Positions 10,011 through 22,062 of a stretch of 64,000 bases of DNA are shown here, piece by piece; within the stretch, counting starts at the first letter, position 1, and each line of letters opens with the position of its first letter. The position numbers were made by a program, and so were the translations under genes. The notes under the pieces are model-generated. The model was given only the letters and a program-made list of their open reading frames with translations. It had not been told where the DNA came from and ran no database searches. The stretch comes from Marasmius tenuissimus. Lineage: Eukaryota > Basidiomycota > Agaricomycetes > Agaricales > Marasmiaceae. The stretch covers positions 248,001-312,000 of the forward strand of contig JAQOTA010000057.1 of NCBI GenBank assembly GCA_029532415.1, given 5' to 3'.

Positions 10011-10650
10011 AATGGAAGGTGCTCGGTCACGTATAAGGGTTTTTCAGGAACTATACACACGAATCTTCAACGCTCGGAATCATTATACCTGTTCAAAATG
10101 GACATTTCCCTGCGTCGAGAGGGCGGAGCTCGACCAAAAACTCGTCGAACGGAAAATAAGGACAGGAATGGCAGTATTTGGATGGGGGGGTACGTCTAAT
10201 TTACTATCAGAGCCGTCGGGTCTTGCCATTAACAGCATGTTCTACAGACGCGTTCGTACTCTCATGTCCTTGACCGGAGCTACGAGATGCTTGGTATCAA
10301 TGAAGAGTGTATGCAAACGATGGACTCGTGCAACGAGTGAAAGAGGCATGTCTAAAGTGTTGTCATCAGGATAGCATGGTCTCGCTGACCGAGCTCGTTG
10401 GCTATTAGACTGGATTTCATTCGTGCAGGATTCGTGTTTCACCAAGCTGCTTGTTCTGCCAGCTATGATGGAAGCCCTTGTGCAATCCCCAAAAACTGTT
10501 GTGAATGCGGTCGCGGCGACATTTTGGTTACCGACCAACTCTGGCAAAGCACTCCCATCTCGTTATAGATCTCAATGAAGCACGGTCTACATGGATGTGG
10601 GATAACGAAAGAGGCGAGTCGTTCAAGGTTATTGATTACTCCGGCTGAAA
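10011..10650 (+). CDS. Possible multi-exon hypothetical gene, unrecognised
   Basis: An ATG at 10011 opens about 60 codons of balanced composition (starting MEGARSRIRV, with a charged ELDQKLVERKIRTG stretch), followed by GTACGT at about 10190 that could be a donor. A second plausible exon follows CTACAG at about 10248 (YSHVLDRSYEMLGINEEC), and a third open stretch ends in TGA at about 10647 (WMWDNERGESFKVIDYSG). A TATA-like ATTATATATC lies at about 9860. No domain is recognised and the exon joins are guesses; it may be a decayed gene or chance. Confidence 0.25.
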
Positions 10651-11202
10651 CCTGATTGATACTCCTCATTGAGCAAGGACGCGAAGGAGATTGTACATGA
10701 CGCATAGCACAGGGCGCGGCTGTCGGTAGATTAAACTTTTAGATGTTGTGTTGCACCTCGTGGATTCGGAAGAAAGATTGTATATTGAATACCCAAAATC
10801 TGTCTATATCACGTCACTCATAGCCAGCACATCTTCCGCAGGGGGTCGAAATGAGCAACAGCTCAAAAATGAATCCATTTCAATTCCATGTAAATGCAAC
10901 TGCAGACTAAGACAAGCATGAGTTGTGAGAACGGCAGTCGCACAGAGTGAATTCTGACATTACCTTCAAACTGAACTTTAGTCAATATCTGCAATGTCCG
11001 GGTCGAGGGTTCGCGAGGTGGTATCGGAGTTCCCCAAAACTTCAGACGAGGAAGGCGAGAATATGGGGGACCAAAAGCTGGGTTGGCGAGTGCTAGAGGT
11101 TGTGGAGTGTGAGGGATTTTGAGTTGGGTGAGTTGTAATGGGATTTTCATGTGCTGAGATGTTTGCTATCGAGGGCGAGGCTCCAACGTCGCGGGAAGGC
11201 TC

Positions 11203-11720
11203 TGATGAGCCAGCATAGTTAAAGTGCACAGTGGGTATAACGAAGTAAACCTCACATGGGTAATACACAGAGTGTTCTTGTAGTCTTGAGATGCTTGTGA
11301 AGAGGTAATAATCGAGTAGATTGTCCTAAGGCTTAAGGCCTTTCATCCAGTCTTTTATACATAAGTTTCTGGTACATGTAATGAGTATTACACTAACTGA
11401 AACTACTACTAGAAGTAGGTATTCGGCCCTAAAGGCGTAAAAGACATTAGTACTGTGTAAGTACTTCTACCATGAATGGTAGTATGCTTGGTGAGCATAG
11501 TCGTGTTTGCCTCATGTATTGGAGGCTCTACTTATGCTATTGGATAGCTACTGTCTATAGTGTCATATATGATGAAACTAGATGTACGTAGTAAGATACG
11601 TAGACAGAGACGTAGTACTTGCATGAAGACGCAAGTGTTCTAGAGGCGTAGCTCTATAAATAGTGTGACGCGTAAACAACACGTCAACAGTGTATCACAT
11701 GATATCCATCATGTTCAACA
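11203..11720. mobile_element. Solo LTR (518 bp) with 5-bp TSD, inside GDQ copy A
   Basis: It starts TGATGAGCCAG and ends TGTTCAACA, so TG...CA. It is flanked by direct GGCTC copies at 11198-11202 and 11721-11725. Paralogue B has one uninterrupted GGCTC at 22508-22512 in otherwise matching sequence, an empty site that proves the insertion boundaries. The other strand begins TGTTGAAC, an end common in copia-type LTRs; the superfamily is not certain. A CTATAAATAG at about 11652 could be its TATA. Confidence 0.85.
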
Positions 11721-12202
11721 GGCTCTGCAAAACAAAATCGGAGGAGATCAGATGATCGCAAAGAGAAGAAATAGGTGGAACGAGCCTTGGTTGACCTGCG
11801 CAAAGCGATCCGAGTTGCTCAGAGGTCGGTAGATGTTTTCATATCCGAGAGATCGAGCAAAATCAGTGGTGGACGGGTCAAACCCTCGAAGGAGTTGATA
11901 TTGGTGTAGGCGGCTGTAGGCTTCATTGGACAAAGAGAATGAGCAGAAGTGTTGGGAGAGGTGGAGCTCTGTTGGAAGGCCAAAGTCGTGGCAGAGGTCA
12001 TCGGAGAGCAGGGAGTGGGCGTCTTCATCAAAAGACCAGAAATGAACGGAAGAGGTCCAGCCATAGTCAAGGTCAGGAGGAGGTGGTCGGACAAAGAGGT
12101 AGATTGGTTGTTGGGATCGTCGATGGGCTTTAGAGTGTAAAAGAAAGCCAGTCAAGATGGCTCGATGGTAGACAAGCTCTGAGAGATGTTAGTAGGTGGA
12201 AG

Positions 12203-12671
12203 TGTTACGAATCCACCTACTGTTTTCCCTTCCCTTGGTCCCCAGGTACTTTTTCCTCATGTTTTTCTCTTTATTTCCCATGGTTACATGTTCTCAACAT
12301 CGCATTCTGGCCCCCATATCATTACCTGGTACTACCTGGTGTTCCACATTGTTCCCAGATATTTTCCCAGCATACCATATGGTTTCCACTATGACCCTGT
12401 TTCCACATGTATCCCTTGATTTTTATCACTTGTTCTTTCATTTTTCCTCTTTTATCTTCGTTCCCATGATATCTCTACAGCTTGGCTCTGTCATATATAA
12501 TCATGGACACTTCTAGATAGTTCCCCAGTCTGACAACTTTGTCCCATAGTGCTTGTTTCCAGCATGTACTATCATACACTTGCCCTACTCAAATCTATCT
12601 TTCCTCCTTCACACTCTTGACCCTGTTGGTGGCCTGAGGGGTTTTCCCAGTCACTGGCCTCGTTCTTGACA
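12203..12671. mobile_element. Second solo LTR (469 bp) with 5-bp TSD, in an intron of GDQ copy A
   Basis: It starts TGTTACGAATCC and ends TTCTTGACA. Direct GGAAG copies lie at 12198-12202 and 12672-12676. Copy B reads straight through at about 23617-23630 with a single GGAAG. The TGTTACG start is usual for gypsy LTRs. It is unrelated in sequence to the solo LTR at 11203-11720 and to both full elements in the window. Confidence 0.85.
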
Positions 12672-14061
12672 GGAAGGGGAGTGGAAAACAATGACGCACT
12701 GTAAACACGTAGATCCTCGTCCAAAGACATTCCACGCGCACTAAAAACACTCCAGGCCTGCGCCATCCACGCCCACTCTGCATCCCAATTCCACCCCAAC
12801 GACAGGTAGTCTCCACCAGCGAGTGTGAATCTACTCGAGATGTTAGATGAAAGAAGTGGATGGTTATTTTGAAACCCACCTCATCAGCCCATTTTCCAGC
12901 AGTTTCCGATCTGAAAGACTACCCTCGTCGCTCCCCCAGGCATTGTTTGCGACGGCGATGGGGGTGTTTGTCGACGTCGAAATCACAGTCGGCCGAAGCA
13001 CTCGTTCAAGCACGTCAATCCAGGCACCCGAGGAAACGACTGCACGGACAACAACATCATCGACTGCTTTCGATTTGAGGCTCGCCAAAAAGCGCAACAG
13101 AACGTCTTCTTGGACGAGCTCTGCAGTCAAAGGCAGGTCCTCGTAAAAATTCCAACCATCGAGACAGTGTTCTGGCCCTGATGGACCACGGCAAAACACT
13201 CCCCTCCCCGGATCCAACCACAGTTCTCCTTCCTCACAACGCAACTGCCTCTGTAATCATTTCATTCAACTGTATCTGGATACTGTACTGACTACTTACA
13301 CACAAACTGTAGAGATACATCCGTCCAACAATCCCTATGTTCAAATTTGCAGCTGGCACCAGCTCTGCAGAGAAAATCAGTGGAAATAAAGATATGGCAT
13401 GCAACAGGTCCGTACCATTGTATAATAATACCGATGGGATTCCTGACCGGTTGTAACCGTACATTTGAGGTGCATTCAAGGTTCTATAGCAACTTGAGCA
13501 TCCACTCAATGCAAGGAGAGCTGATACACACAGTCCGCTCATGAACATAGCGAGGTCCTTTTCAAACGCCTGGAGTGAGTTTTAGCTTTCATTGAACAAA
13601 TAGCGAATTGATTCCTGGCATACCTTTTTTGCATCTGGACCCCTGTATTCCACCACCGTGAAGGCTCTACCTGGTCGATCCACGAGTTCTGCCGCACAAA
13701 TTAGCCTATCAGCCCGAACTCGACCCTCTTCGCAAGATTGACATCGACAGCAATCTTCGTTGTCCCAATATTGCGGATATTGGCCTGTACCGATATTCCT
13801 CAGCCTACAGATTGCCCCCCGCTTTACATAGAAATACTAGGGAACAATCAGATGCAGACCCCTCGGAGACAGCTCTCGAGTCGCTTACCTCGTCCAACTC
13901 GGTGCGTTCCTTCTCCTCTGCTCGCACGATTGTTATTGTGTGGTTGATCTGATCTCCTTGAACGTGACTGAAGCTGCCGCTCCCGCTTGTTACTGTGGTG
14001 TTTGTCGCCCTTTCGAAAAAATGAGATTCGATTGAACTTGTGAGTGGGTGGGTGTGTTCAA

Positions 14062-14081
14062 GGGGGGGGGGGGGGGGGGGG
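14062..14081 (+). repeat. G20 tract
   Basis: Twenty consecutive G on the plus strand, followed by GCGAGGGGGG, just upstream of the 5' end of GDQ copy A. The equivalent place upstream of copy B has no such run. A second run of 15 G lies at about 15476-15490. Both are prone to length error in sequencing and could form G-quadruplexes. Confidence 0.8.
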
Positions 14082-14639
14082 CGAGGGGGGAGGTGATGGT
14101 AGAAAGACAACCCAGATGAAGCCCCACAAGCAGTTCACACCCAGGCTGCGGTTAGAACATGCGACATACACGCTGTTTTGTTCGACAGCAATTCCTTTTT
14201 TAGACCTCCGCCGTACTATGCCCATGGAGCGCTCCGGAGCCCGGCCCAATGCCGTTGTTATTGATATGAAGTCCTGGATCGGGTCCCAGATAAAACCACT
14301 CATCGCTGCGATGAACGCCCTCTTGATCAAGTCTTCTATTTACACCCAATTTATGGATCCCATCTGATATGCAGTCCTCAACCGTGATAACCCGGCCATC
14401 TCGTTGGTTCTATCTCAACTCGTTCGTGAATAGCCTTGAAGAGATGTAGAGAGTGCCGAGGAGTCATTTCTTTTGCGAATCGAGCCTGGGAGTGGTGGGT
14501 GTCGCGAAACAAGAAGCATGGATCGGGGTCGGCCCAGAGCTAAACTCAGAATCTTGTAAAGCGCCCATTGGCACTCAAGCCTCGCTTGTACTCGAACTAC
14601 CACGAGCATTGACGACATGTTTCCCTTTCCTTTCTTCAG

Positions 14640-17600
14640 GTACTATTCACAACTTTGCCTGCACCAAACACTCTTCATAATCAATGTTCAGGCTGAGAAT
14701 TGGCTATTGAGACGGCAGGTACATAATTACTATCACTTTTGGGCTGCTCAGTCGAGATTCATGCTCTCGAAGATTAGCTTTTTCGTGATTCAGACTGATA
14801 ACTTTGATTCTTGGAAGATAGCAAGTCGGACCGTAGCTTTGAAGAACAAAGGTGTAATCCACGACTTTGACTACTCCCTCCGAGCATACGTATTCCACAG
14901 ACAAGGACATGGTGCGTCACCACACCCACTCTTCCCGTGAAGATACCTTTAATTAGGTATGTTGGACTCATCATAGCCCTCGAAGCACCTATCAGTCCAC
15001 ATTCTGTTTGGTATCTGACCCCCGTGCCCCGCTATTGATGTCTGACATTCAATCCTTTGTCAGATCAAATCGTCCGAATCTGTCCCTCAAGATCAGGCAA
15101 GAAATCTTGAACCTTCACATTCTACACCTTAGCCCTTTATTCTCTCAGACGACATTCCGTTCGCAGTTGTACTACTAGACTTCTCGTTGTCTTCACCTCG
15201 ATCACCCTCACCGCGACGTGCATGAAGGACCATGTTTTGATAGAAAACCATCTCAATCCAACCTCTAGCCTCTTCGTTCTAAGGCTCATTGGATCGAAGA
15301 ACTCGTGTACCAGGATCACGATGCACGTCTCGTGAGTTTCCAGAGCAGATTTCCGCCTCTAAATGTCAACTGTGTCAACCTCGTAGCCTTTATTCGATTC
15401 ACAGACCGCGTACAGCTCAGCTTATCGACAAAACAGACCTCCATAGGCCGATGATATGATATCAGAAATAGGTTCGGGGGGGGGGGGGGGTGCGTCGGCT
15501 TATTTGAGAGACATCGACAGCAGGCACGTAGGACGGACAATCCATCTCATTCTATCGCCTCCACCACTAGCACTCAAATAAGCTGGACACAATTCTCAAG
15601 CCGACCAATTCCTTGAGTACCCAGCTATACAGAGGTAGCCGGTGTAACCTCTAGCGAGAAAGTGTCCCATGGCGTGGATCCAGCTCGCGGACCTGCTGAA
15701 TATCCGGAACGGCCGTATCAGCTTCTGGTCACCACCTCTTGCCTGTTTTCATTGGTTCGAACACTGGTGTCGTATCAGTCGTACTCCAAGTTTCCACGGT
15801 GTCGTTGTGATATGAGTTTTGAGCATTATAAACATCGCGAAGGTGAGTCTTACAGCTCACTGTGTTCCGGCTATCTGCATCTCAGACTAACAATCGCGTT
15901 CTAGATGGTGAACTCAGACAAAGACACCGGGAGACATTGTATGAGACGGACTCGGCGACTACCAAACAGAGCTCACCATCCTTGGTCTCGCAGGGGGGTC
16001 GCTCGGGATTAGCTATCAGCCGGACTACAGTCTGAACATTGAATTTCTACCAACGCCTAGGACTGTCACCTGAGCATACTCAATATAGAATTCGGCTTTT
16101 GGGACGATTTGAGAGCGTAGTCTCCCGTGTTTCGACCTAGTATGTCTGCCTCGGGGTTTATCTCGAAAATGTACTGACCGTCAACATTTCTTGCTTCGTG
16201 CTAGCTTTTGAAGACTCCAGGAATACGGGACCCGGTGGCTTCAACGTTGTAGCATGCTTCTTGGCTCAATTCGTCGTCACGAGTCAAGAGAATTTGGGCC
16301 CATATGATATTCAAAGTACGCTCTTTTACGACTTTCCAAGTTGTTGTGAGCTCTGAGAACGAGACGCCCCTGCCATCTGGGTACCAAGGAGAGCAGCTGG
16401 TCGTTGTGTTTGAGTGGGACGGCCTGAGGAAGCAAGGTATAAGCGTCTGATTTGCCTCTACCAATTCCTGATTCACAATGTAGTTCCTGTTCAAATATAG
16501 GCGTCCGTGCATTGAGATATATTCCCGTCGTACATGACGATTTGCTAGATGGGTAGCGTCGGAAGCTTTTCAAGAAGGTTGTTATCCTCGTCTCATTCAG
16601 CAGGCTTCTTCTTTACTGGAGGAGGCACCGGTAGGTCATGTCCGGCGAGGACTTCGAGACTCAGAGAAGTTATCATTGTTGTCGAACTGGAAGGAAGGAC
16701 TAGGACAGCAGCCCGTTCGATGTTTTCGGATCTCTAACTCGCATATGTTAGTGTAGTTGATCTCTCTCAAGTCAGGGCACGGGTTACCGCCGTTGTGGGG
16801 CTGGGCCGGGGTTAAGGTACTGCTCGAGGGTCGCAGGGCAGGCGGGCTGAGCTATCGGACCGTAGTCTTTATTGGTGGTAAGTATAAATTAGTACCTTCC
16901 TGTATCGTTACCCACAAATTTGACCGCCTCTACAACTTACAATAGACATACAACTCTGGGGGGGCGATGGGCTGAGGATGAAGTGGCCCCTCTGCTACGG
17001 GAAGACAAAATTTTCGGTGCAAACTTGTTTGTGGGGACATGGAGCGCATTGGTACATTGACGCAATTTGAGGGTACTTGCTGGGGCTGAAAACAAGCAGG
17101 GGGCTATTCACGGTCATGGAAAGATACTCAACGAGCAAGAACTTGAGAGGTGAATCTTTCGAGCCGACTGGGATCGAGGCTATGATAATGTGGCATGCCC
17201 CGGACTCAACCACTGGCCAATCACGTAAGGTGAATGAGACCGCTTAATCATTCTCTCGTTGACAAGTGTTCCACCGCAACTGTCTTTGCGCCATGTGTGA
17301 GGGTGTTCGAGAGCCTTGGGGATTCATTGATTTTCGAGATTTTTTCTGTTTGGTGGCAGTCTTAATTGTGTAGGATCCACTGAATGCGCGATGAAAGAAA
17401 ATGATTGGTGGACTCGAAGAAGCGTAGATGTGGAATCACAACTTGGAAATGTGCTGATTGAACCTCTTGATGAAGTACAAAGAAACAACGATGTGATGCT
17501 AGAAGTATGTGAAAGAGTCAGAGTGGATGCATTCGAGCCTACCCTCAAGCCGGTCCGGTAATTGGGAGGTCGGGCGGAGTTTGATTTCATGATATTGACT

Positions 17601-20600
17601 AGCGACGCTCAATTCTCCACATCACTCAAGAAGCTGTGGACTCACCAGATGCACCCAAAACCCATGAGTGTCAATAATGGCCGCCTCTAGAGCAAAACTG
17701 TGGTCGTACCATCTAAAACTCTGCCGGAACTGAAGGCCTCTAACGACGGGAAGAATGCACATTTGATTGACGTTCAAGGGGAAAGTGTACGAGAATACCC
17801 TTGGTGCGTTCATTATTTATTGAAAAAACACTCCGCCTCTGAAACTTGAATAGCTAGCTCCGTTGGACGGGAATAGATACTTGAGGGGCGCGGGTAAACT
17901 TTTGGAGGATATTGGGATGGTTCTGGCAGGGTTGAGATGGCGGCTGGTGCTCGCAGACAGAAAGGATGGAAGCAGCGCTGGGTTCACAAGTGGGAGTTAT
18001 GCATTGTAGTGGGATTTGAAATGGGAGCAACAACGGCCATTGCTACGGGGGGTTGGGCACTGAAATGACCGTACTACACTGGGGTAAAAACCACTGTTTG
18101 ACCCTCGGGCGATAAACTCGATGTTTCTAAACCCGGCTTTGGCTGAGTAGCAGGGTTCAGTCGGTTTTCCCATGGCGTATTGGTGGGTACAGTGTGGAAC
18201 TCGCTAGTGAGTCGAGTAAGTTTCCCATCCCGACTGGCATCTCCACATATTCTCACTTTTGCTCTGTGTTGCAAGTCGTGGTTTCTAGCTCCAAGGCCAT
18301 GGGTCCACCATTATATCCTCACATCCCACAAGCATCCAATCACCTCCAAGAACTCTCGGAACAACAAGCACGTTCACTCAAAAACGGTGGTTCACGGCAC
18401 CCATCTCAGAAGGGACACGACTGGTGCCATACTGATCGACTTTTCAAGCACTCAACATCGAAGATACAAACCGCGACGATCCAGACTCGGTGTGTCTCTG
18501 CAAATACGATCCACAATGTACCCAGCATATAACATACATGTCACGAAGTCCACACTCCTACCTCTCCGCTGCCAGGAATCCAATCGCGACCCCTTTGTAT
18601 ACACGCTATGCATCGAGCCGCCGTGCCCTGGGTCCTAGCACTAGCTTCCTTCGTCCTGCTATCATTTCCTTGTTCGTCTCGAATCTCACTTTACGGAGTC
18701 AAACAATTCATTTAGAGCTCCCGTGCTCGCTCATCACTACTCTCCCATCGAACACTTCTCGATCACGTAGTCTATATTGCTGAAACGGATTCACGAGCTG
18801 AATGTAAGAATATTTATCACAATATTGTTTTCCGAATCATGAGTTGAGCTAGGAAAATCTTGGAATGAGCCCGTATTTACAACAGTCGAGGATGGGCTGA
18901 GGGTGTCACAAGCCCGCGTGCGACGTCTTTCTAAACTTTCTCCACAACCGCAATGACCATCACGTCGATCCCCGCTTTTTCACCCTCATCATCTCATTCA
19001 ATCCCTAGTGGCGGCCAAGAGCAGATGAAAGCATGAACTTAATCTTCCAGGTCAGTGCCTGTACCGTTGTACAAGCTTTAAACCGTGTCTTTTTGACGTG
19101 TTGGCGGTTTGCAGCCTATTTCCTCAACTTATACGACTATGAAAGGATACGCAGCGCTGAGTGCATAGATATCTACACCGTTATTCCAGACGTATACGGC
19201 GAAGAGGGTACGTCGTATCGCTGATACTCTACCATCTTTCCGCTCTGACGCTCAAATACAGCATCGTCAACCCATCACTGGCTGGCCTTTTTTCTTTTGG
19301 TCAAACGTCGTTCTTGCTGATGCTCAGGCTCACAAACGTGCACCTCGCCGTCATCTCTATGTGGGGCTCGCATTTGAGGAATATTGGATGGCTCTCTTCC
19401 GTTTCGTGTCTGCGAAAAGAAGCTGACCAGATATTCAGAATGTTGAAATCCTTCGACATTATACCTACGATAGGCGGACTCGCAGAGCACGCATGGCTCA
19501 AGTCGGCATCTTAGGCGCTCTGAATCCTCGAGACATGTATATGGAGAGGCGCACGCTAAGGGTGTCGTCTCGGTTGAGGTAGTACGCTCGTTTCAATATC
19601 ACAGTGAAGCCAAGCTAATCAATAACACACTTTATTGGGCATTTTCGGTGCTTTGGCAGCTTTCTGGAAGCTGTCTGAGAGCCCTCTAAACGGCTCTCGT
19701 TTGATGCATAGCGCGCAGTAGGCAAGGAGGTATGCTAGCGTGCCACTTTCAGCCCTCAAAGATGTCGTGGCCTTGCTCATCGCTTTCTCCACTACCAGGG
19801 CCCCAGCCTTCACGTTTAAGACTTCGTGCATCATCTTACCGCTCGCGGTCTTACTTGTGCCAACACGTACTTTGGGCCAAAAAGGTGTGTTGCACTTTCA
19901 ACTCCGACTTCGATTCCATGCTAACTATCTCTCCGTTCTGACGGCAGCAACCGCTGTCATAGATTTTCGAGGGTACGGTGAGCCCTCAAACCTCATCCAA
20001 GTTGATGATTTGAAGACACATAGTTACCATATCCGAGAGCTCGGTGGCGAAGGAGGCATTGGATGTAGGGAGTTCACTCCCGGCAGTGACGAGTATTGCG
20101 GAGGTTTATCTGATGGATAGCAGCTCACAGAGCCTCGGAGGTACGTCTGTTTGAGTTGGCTTTCCGAAGATGAGCTCTGATAATTCTAATCACTTCCGCC
20201 TATGCAGAACGGCTCAGAACTCGTCAGTTTGTTGTGATCCTCCAGCTCTGATCGACGCTCGAATACGGGGCCGTTTCAAGATCACTACAGATCAAGAGTA
20301 AAGGGAGCTCACGCTTGGATGTGGATACGGTCTCAATGTCCCAGCGAATGTTTGTTGAATCTCTCTGTGACCCTCATAAACTCGGTCTGACGATACTCAA
20401 AAGGTTGTCATCGAATGAATGTAACCATCCGGCAAAGGGATTGACTCCACTATCCTTCTCATGAAGCAAGCTTTGTCAAATCTCTCGGTGCTATGAATAA
20501 TGCCCATAGGCATGCAACAGTCAGTCTTATAGCACGGTCATCGTCCATTCGGCCCCTCAACTCGTTCAATCTTCTAGGAACCAAATTGGCTGAAGACCCG

Positions 20601-22060
20601 ATCAGCCTCGGTGTCCTGGGTTCAACCGCGCCAGAATCACTTCGGTGGACGCCTTGAATCTCGCTTCTGTGGTCGCGGAACTGGAGTTCGATGGATCAGG
20701 AATCGTCAGAGGGTGCATGTCTGTCAATACTCGGTGGTTCTCCTGTTCTTGCAAGTATAGCGGCTGAATAGAGGATTTTGTATGGAAAGCAAGAGTCGGG
20801 CCCAGTTCATTACGCCGCCCACCGTGATACATGTTCTCTTGGGCATAAATATGTTACAATCACGCAACTGGGTGGCCCATACCCGCAGCACCTCTACACG
20901 GATTGGAGGGTGACTTTGTTCCGAGTCAATCACTTTGTCATCACCAACAATTGTCACGGAAGGAGGGAGCCCATGTAGGTATGTCCGCACAGTCCCTCGA
21001 TCTACTTTCGACGTTGAACGCAATGTTTGTCTCTAGCCCGGTGCTCCTCGAAGAATTTAAAAACTCGAATCCTCGCCAACGCTCAAGTCGGTCTGAACGT
21101 CAACAGGAGGTTGCTCGGGAGGATGGTTGCCAGCGGACTACGGCCTTGGTATTCACAACGAAAATTTCGTTCAATCCATACCATGAAGCTGGTATCGACT
21201 AGGTGAATTAGCTTTCGTTGCATGTTGTGCTTATGCCCGAGTCTCAAACCAATCGAAGGAACTCGAGGCATCAGAACGAAAGCTCGTTTCCCCCTCAGAC
21301 ACCGACCCGTCGTCGAGCTACTTGACTATTTAATGGCAGCTCCCTTAGTACCCGCTCTCTCCAGATAGAACTGCCAAATTCGACGTGCTCATGCCGCAGA
21401 TCCATTGCCAGAATTATCAAGCCCAATGTTTACTATTCGCGTTTCACGTCAAAACCCGAATGGGCAAAGACGAAGCTCGAGGGTAACAACGAGATCTCAA
21501 GCTCAAGATGCAGGTCTGAAGGGCCGAGCAGATCATGGGTGACATTGGGAGGTATGAACTTGTTCATTTAAGCTTCATCCCATTTGTTAACAGTCCTCAC
21601 AACCCCGATGCAGTTTATCGAACTCGGAGAGAGGAGTCCCCTCATTTGCTCTGATGCTTGTTCAGAGCCCTCCAACGACAAAACGGCACGAGAACTCAAT
21701 TTTGAGGCGGCAGTGCGTGGGTCAGCCGAAGATACAACCAGTAGAATTCAACTTATGAAGAGAAAACTCAGACTGTAGGACCCGCCTTGGGTCAAAGCTG
21801 ATCTACAGCCCCAGGATCGAGATACGAGAGCCGTAACATAGAAGTTGACTTGATTATATGACTGGAATTCTATAGAGTGGGGGAGTGGTCAGCGATGTTC
21901 ACAACTGACATGATATTCGCTAAATATAAGCATCGTATCTGGTATGTATGATCATGTTTGATGTTTTTGAGAGAAATACAGTGCATGAACGGAGAGAACG
22001 GGGTAATCAACGTGAATGACAGAATACATACTCAAAAATGTAGGAGACAACGGCGGCCTG
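14640..22060. other. Long gene-poor stretch, nothing recognised
   Basis: Open frames here are short and none shows a family motif on either strand. A few look intron-like (GTACGT...TATGCAG at about 20140-20205) and 19740-20120 encodes a somewhat hydrophobic 126-codon frame, but no exon chain could be assembled. The G15 tract at about 15476 is the only obvious simple repeat. Decayed host genes or old transposon remnants are possible. Confidence 0.5.
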
Positions 22061-22062
22061 AG

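Larger units (their letters stand above)
10978..14037 (-). pseudogene. GDQ family copy A, interrupted by two solo LTRs
   Basis: This is the same exon chain as copies B and C. Approximate exons are 13889-14037 (SGSGSFSHVQGDQINHT motif), 13624-13836, 13300-13569 (holding a 51-nt intron that is open in frame), about 12882-13248 (ELWLDPGRGVFCRGPSGP), about 12700-12837 (WNWDAEWAWMAQAWSVF), about 11790-12172 (QQPIYLFVRPPPPD, FWSFDED, YQLLRGFDPSTTDFAR) and about 10978-11202 (acidic/Ser tail). The start codon present in copy B is absent here (TCGAATCTC where B has ATGATATCT). A solo LTR at 11203-11720 sits 4 nt inside an exon; a second at 12203-12671 lies in an intron. Other splice sites and frames are conserved, so decay is recent. 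Function unknown. Confidence 0.75.
10980..14640. repeat. Segmental duplication unit 1 (partner 22063-25560)
   Basis: Similarity to 22063-25560 covers GDQ copies A and B and continues beyond their 5' ends: for example 14150-14330 pairs with 25080-25270, and 14440-14600 pairs with 25370-25560. The two units are about 11 kb apart in the same orientation. Differences are point changes plus the two solo LTRs in unit 1 and an insertion of roughly 620 bp in unit 2. Confidence 0.75.

Noticed and set aside
19033..20120. Possible membrane-protein gene
   Set aside because: Some hydrophobic frames occur, but no chain of exons matches the DUF6534-like or any other family I know, and stops break every attempt.
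20600..20640. GGTTCAACC resembling a tRNA B box
   Set aside because: No matching A box, acceptor stem or cloverleaf could be built around it; the same holds for GGTTCGAAC near 15757.
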